A DNA stretch of 64,000 bases from Bacteroides sp. MSB163 (GTDB lineage: Bacteria > Bacteroidota > Bacteroidia > Bacteroidales > Bacteroidaceae): assembly GCF_036416795.1 (NCBI RefSeq), contig NZ_CP143867.1, positions 6,254,001-6,318,000 on the forward strand, read 5' to 3'. Position numbers and translations under genes: made by a program. The notes beneath the pieces were generated by a model, which did not search any database, had not been told where the DNA came from, and saw only the letters and a program-made list of their open reading frames with translations. Positions 60,907-64,000 of this stretch are shown here, one piece after another (position 1 is the first letter of the stretch; the number at the start of each line of letters is the position of its first letter).

Positions 60907-62043
60907 ATGAAAGAAAGATTATACTCATGTTTAGGAATATTGTTACTGTGCATCTCTACAAGTATAGTATATGGCCGGACGATATCGTCCACTGCAATGT
61001 CCGCCCTTGCTCCCGGAGAGATTCCGGAAGAATATACCTATTCTGTCGACTCGCTTGCGTTGTATATAGACAGTCATTATGACGAAGAGAAAAGTAAGGT
61101 GCAGGCCGTTTACACCTGGATTACTTCTTACTTGAGCTACAATGTCTATACCACCTTTACTTCCCGTAATGAAGTTTATAGTGAAACACAAGAACTGAAG
61201 AATACATTGCTCACCCGTGAAGGTGTCTGCCGCCAATTCGCTTTGCTTTTTACGAGAATCGTTGAAAAGATGGGGATTCCCGCTTTTGTCATCAATGGTT
61301 ATACCAGAAGCAAAGCCGGCGTCGTCATGCCCGAGCCGCATGATTGGTGTGCCGCCAAGATCGGCGCGCAATGGTATCTGTACGACCCGACATTCGGCAT
61401 GGGATATATAGATAATTACCAATTTGTACGGGCGCAAAGCATGAAATATTGCCACGTACCGGCCAAAGAATCAATTCAGACACACATGCCCTACGATCCT
61501 ATATGGCAATTGCTGGCTTATCCTTACCCCTACCAGGAATTTGACAAAGGAACTTTTCAACAAAAACCGGAAAATCCGTTCTGTAACTTTAACGATTCTA
61601 TACAAAAGTATCTGCGACAACCACGTTTGAAACAGCTGATATCTGCCTGCGACCGTGTGCTGAGAAATGGGCAGGCCAACCGTCTGACCCAATACTACCT
61701 GCAACTGACACAAGCAAACATCGGCGTATATCGCCAGCGTGAAGTATATGACATTTATAATAAGACAATAAAACTTCAGAATCAAGGGTGTGATCTCCTC
61801 AGCGACTTTATCCTTTATCGCAAAAACGGATTGAAACCCCGAAAGAGTGCAAAGGAGATGTGTGGAAAAGTGGACAAAGCCCTACAAACAGCCATTGCAG
61901 CGGACAGTTTACTCCATACCGCACGTGATATTCCCCAACAATATGCTTCGGCCGTACGGAATTTACAAACCTCCATCAGTGAATTGATAGAAGAGATAAA
62001 CAGGCAAAAGGTATTTATAGATGAGCATTCAAAAGGCTCTTAA
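60907..62043 (+). CDS. Exported transglutaminase-like protein
   Basis: The last gene of the operon. After a signal peptide (LLLCISTSIVYG) the transglutaminase-like core has all three catalytic residues: Cys108 in REGVCRQFA, His145 in PHDWCAAKI and Asp160 in LYDPTFG. Members either cross-link proteins or cleave peptides; which applies here is unknown. A helical C-terminal region follows. The ATG at 60907 is 13 nt after the previous stop. Confidence 0.85.
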   Translation: MKERLYSCLGILLLCISTSIVYGRTISSTAMSALAPGEIPEEYTYSVDSLALYIDSHYDEEKSKVQAVYTWITSYLSYNVYTTFTSRNEVYSETQELKNTLLTREGVCRQFALLFTRIVEKMGIPAFVINGYTRSKAGVVMPEPHDWCAAKIGAQWYLYDPTFGMGYIDNYQFVRAQSMKYCHVPAKESIQTHMPYDPIWQLLAYPYPYQEFDKGTFQQKPENPFCNFNDSIQKYLRQPRLKQLISACDRVLRNGQANRLTQYYLQLTQANIGVYRQREVYDIYNKTIKLQNQGCDLLSDFILYRKNGLKPRKSAKEMCGKVDKALQTAIAADSLLHTARDIPQQYASAVRNLQTSISELIEEINRQKVFIDEHSKGS

Positions 62044-62058
62044 ACACTGTTTAAACTT

Positions 62059-62090
62059 ACCTATAGGTAATCGCCCAACTACCTATAGGT
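62059..62090. repeat. Two ACCTATAGGT palindromes 22 bp apart
   Basis: Identical 10-bp palindromes at 62059-62068 and 62081-62090 lie between the convergent transglutaminase and RsmF genes. The second contains the RsmF stop codon. Confidence 0.7.
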
Positions 62091-63522
62091 TGTACTTCCC
62101 TGATAAGATTAATATCTCTTCCGGCAAATATCCGCTACGTATCCTCCACTCTTGCGGATAAAGATTATTAGCGCGGTTGCCTATATTCTTCACAAAACCT
62201 AAAGGAATATAGTTATAAGTCAACAACACATATCCACGTGGAGCTTCTGCGGAAAGCACGATTGCCTCTTTACGCAAATAAGCAATAGCCTGTTCATACG
62301 ACACTTCTTCATGGGGAAAAGTATCATCACGCAGTATTTGGCTCATGGCAAGGGCATGATTAGGAATCAAGTCCTTCCCCTTCACTTCGGCAAGGGCAAC
62401 ACCCGCCTGAATGACACGAAGAGATTGCTGCAAAGACGACAGTTCCGGCAGATATTCTTTTGGAAAAGCCGTGATATTCGTTCCGTTTACTGAAAGTTCA
62501 TAATCATCCGGAGAAAGAAGCCACCCCCGAGCAACGGCCAGTTGCTCTTTGGAAACACTGGAAGCCATCTTTTTCTTTCCTTGTGCAGAAGTTGATTTAT
62601 ACCGGGTTCGCAAACTGTCCACCTCCGGTTTGCGAAGCGCAGCAAGGAAAAAGCCCTCACCTTTCGTCCGATGGGGAAGGAAACGATAAACAGGAAAATC
62701 ATCTCCGGCAAGCAAATTTCCGGTGATATTCCAATTATCGAAAACATCTACCGGAAGTATCTCTGCACCGAATTCATCACGCATCCAGCGGATATTTTCT
62801 TCATCTTCCTGCGTATTATACGTGCAAGTGCTATAGATAAGCAATCCACCGGATTTCAGACTGGGCCATATATCAGAGATGATACGTCGCTGACGTTGCC
62901 AGCAGATTTCCACATTCTCCGGACTCCACTCGCTGACGGCAACAGGATCTTTACGAAACATACCTTCACCGGAACAAGGAACATCGGTCAATATGACATC
63001 GAAGAAGCCTTCCAGATCAGCGAAGTCTGCCGGATCGTTATTGGTTACCACAACACCGGGATGCCCCCACTTCGTCAGATTCTCCGCCAGGATTTGCGAA
63101 CGGTTACGGATCACTTCATTTGCTACCAACAGGCTGCCTGCAGGCAATACACTGCGGACATGGGTCGATTTTCCACCGGGAGCGGCGCAAAGGTCAAGCA
63201 TCACGGAAGGCGTTTCACCGATATATTGCTTTAATGCTTGCTCCACAAACATGGAAGATGCCTCCTGTACATAATAGCATCCGGCATGAAACAACGGATC
63301 GAAGGTAAACGTCAGCCGACGATCGAGATAAAATCCCGTGGAAGACCAGGGCACACGCCCGGAAGAGGTCTGAAAAAGACTGAATGAAGAATCGGGTAGC
63401 TTTTCTTCATTCAGTCGTATGCTTACTGGCTGTTCGCCATTCAAGGCGTCAGCCAGTTTATTATATTCTTCATCTCCCAAGAGGAGACGGGTACGGTCTG
63501 TAAAAGATACGGGTAAATCCAT
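62083..63522 (-). CDS. rsmF: 16S rRNA m5C methyltransferase, RsmF/NOL1-NOP2-sun family
   Basis: Methylates rRNA cytosine C5 with SAM. The SAM loop is LDLCAAPGGKSTH, the two key Cys residues are in DVPCSGEGMFRKDP and YSTCTYNTQEDEEN, and the C-terminus has the RsmF-type PUA-like extension. I use the ATG at 63522 (480 aa, MDLPVSFTDRTR); the longer frame overlaps the promoter region and has no family support. Confidence 0.88.
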   Translation of the reverse strand: MDLPVSFTDRTRLLLGDEEYNKLADALNGEQPVSIRLNEEKLPDSSFSLFQTSSGRVPWSSTGFYLDRRLTFTFDPLFHAGCYYVQEASSMFVEQALKQYIGETPSVMLDLCAAPGGKSTHVRSVLPAGSLLVANEVIRNRSQILAENLTKWGHPGVVVTNNDPADFADLEGFFDVILTDVPCSGEGMFRKDPVAVSEWSPENVEICWQRQRRIISDIWPSLKSGGLLIYSTCTYNTQEDEENIRWMRDEFGAEILPVDVFDNWNITGNLLAGDDFPVYRFLPHRTKGEGFFLAALRKPEVDSLRTRYKSTSAQGKKKMASSVSKEQLAVARGWLLSPDDYELSVNGTNITAFPKEYLPELSSLQQSLRVIQAGVALAEVKGKDLIPNHALAMSQILRDDTFPHEEVSYEQAIAYLRKEAIVLSAEAPRGYVLLTYNYIPLGFVKNIGNRANNLYPQEWRIRSGYLPEEILILSGKYNL

Positions 63523-63539
63523 GTGCCAAATTATTTTAT

Positions 63540-63615
63540 GTCCGCAAAGGTAATGCAAATCGAATGCATAACTTTCATGCTTGCATGAAAAAGTTCTGCT
63601 GAGATGCAGCTTATC
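63540..63615 (-). promoter_or_regulatory. Dispersed promoter module, copy C, driving rsmF
   Basis: On the minus strand it contains GCTGCATCTCAGCAGAAC, TTTTTCATGCAAGCATGAAAG and TTTGCATTACCTTTGC (TACCTTTG at 63545-63552). It closely matches copy A at 32461-32540. Confidence 0.75.
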
Positions 63616-63664
63616 TTCCTCAAAGGTAACATAAAAAGGCAATACAAGGCAAACCCACCGGGCA

Positions 63665-64000
63665 CTAAAAACTAAGCTTGACTCCCGCAAAGTAGGAACG
63701 AGGCGCTCCCGGACCATAAATGTAACCAGAATCGCGGGTGGCTCCTTTATCAAAATCTTTCTGATAGGAGTTGAAGATATTCTGTACTCCCACATTGAAT
63801 TGCAGGCATATGCCGGAAAAATCTATATCATAAGCTACCTTGGCACCCAGTTCGAAGAAATCCGGGCTTTTCACCAACAGGTCTGCCGTACCATCCACTT
63901 CGGACATCAGATGAGGCACATACATTCGCCCGGTATAATTACCGTTCAGGGCTACCGACAATGCTTTTGTAGGATTGAAAGTGGCAGTAAAGTAGCCATA
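63665..64000 (-). CDS. TonB-dependent receptor, C-terminal part (truncated by the window)
   Basis: The open frame continues past position 64000. The visible 111 residues are the last barrel strands of an outer-membrane receptor: FTATFNPTKALSVALNGNYTG, FELGAKVAYDI, FNVGVQNIFNSYQKDFDKG and the end PRSYFAGVKLSF with terminal Phe. NIFNSYQ is typical of colicin-I/haem/vitamin receptor C-termini. The substrate cannot be told. Confidence 0.88.
   Translation of the reverse strand, partial: YGYFTATFNPTKALSVALNGNYTGRMYVPHLMSEVDGTADLLVKSPDFFELGAKVAYDIDFSGICLQFNVGVQNIFNSYQKDFDKGATRDSGYIYGPGAPRSYFAGVKLSF

Overview
The window looks like a Bacteroides chromosome segment. Most intergenic regions carry the Bacteroides -7 element TAnnTTTG. 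SusC/SusD genes, many lipobox signal peptides, a fimbrillin family, BtuG-type lipoproteins and HME-RND efflux genes all fit. I cannot assign a species from sequence alone.

Layout. 0-4.5 kb: sugar O-acetyltransferase and HAD phosphatase divergent from an AraC regulator, then an AlbA/ATPase protein with a membrane partner, a possible small RNA and a 45-bp palindrome. 4.5-15.4 kb: an alcohol dehydrogenase remnant, a MATE exporter whose leader holds a 193-bp inverted-repeat element, a PAS-LuxR regulator, a nucleotidyltransferase-like protein, a HelD-like helicase, an IS3-family element with a -1 frameshift signal, a PepSY-like protein, a GNAT protein, exported MsrAB, a DUF5131 protein and a cupin. 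15.5-23.3 kb: a two-gene operon of an exported WD40/OmpA-like protein and a secreted caspase-like lipoprotein, CCA-adding enzyme and a coiled-coil lipoprotein.

23.4-30.5 kb: a SusC/SusD/lipoprotein locus in which the SusC body has lost its signal peptide. The missing 5' end (promoter, signal peptide, start of the carboxypeptidase-like domain) lies 1.5 kb away on the opposite strand, and both pieces end in a perfect 20-bp inverted repeat. This is an invertible phase switch seen in the OFF orientation. 30.7-42 kb: an ATPase, a receiver-only response regulator, an ABC-F protein, a flavoprotein disulfide reductase and a CusBAC-type metal efflux operon with a Cys/His-rich leader protein. 42-50 kb: a serpin lipoprotein and a complete B12 uptake operon (cobalamin riboswitch, BtuB, BtuG, BtuF, BtuC, BtuD). 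50-52 kb: a HEPN/MNT pair and a long gene-free stretch full of phased repeats, hairpins and candidate small RNAs. 52-62 kb: an eight-gene exported-protein operon with two fimbrillins, an outer-membrane barrel, an Fn3-like lipoprotein and a transglutaminase. 62-64 kb: RsmF and the C-terminus of a TonB-dependent receptor running off the edge.

Two things stand out. One is the SusC inversion switch. The other is a recurring architecture in gene-free DNA: six unrelated-sequence arrays with the same 22-bp (in one case 11-bp) period, five of them wholly or partly inverted around a centre. I do not recognise this architecture as a named element.
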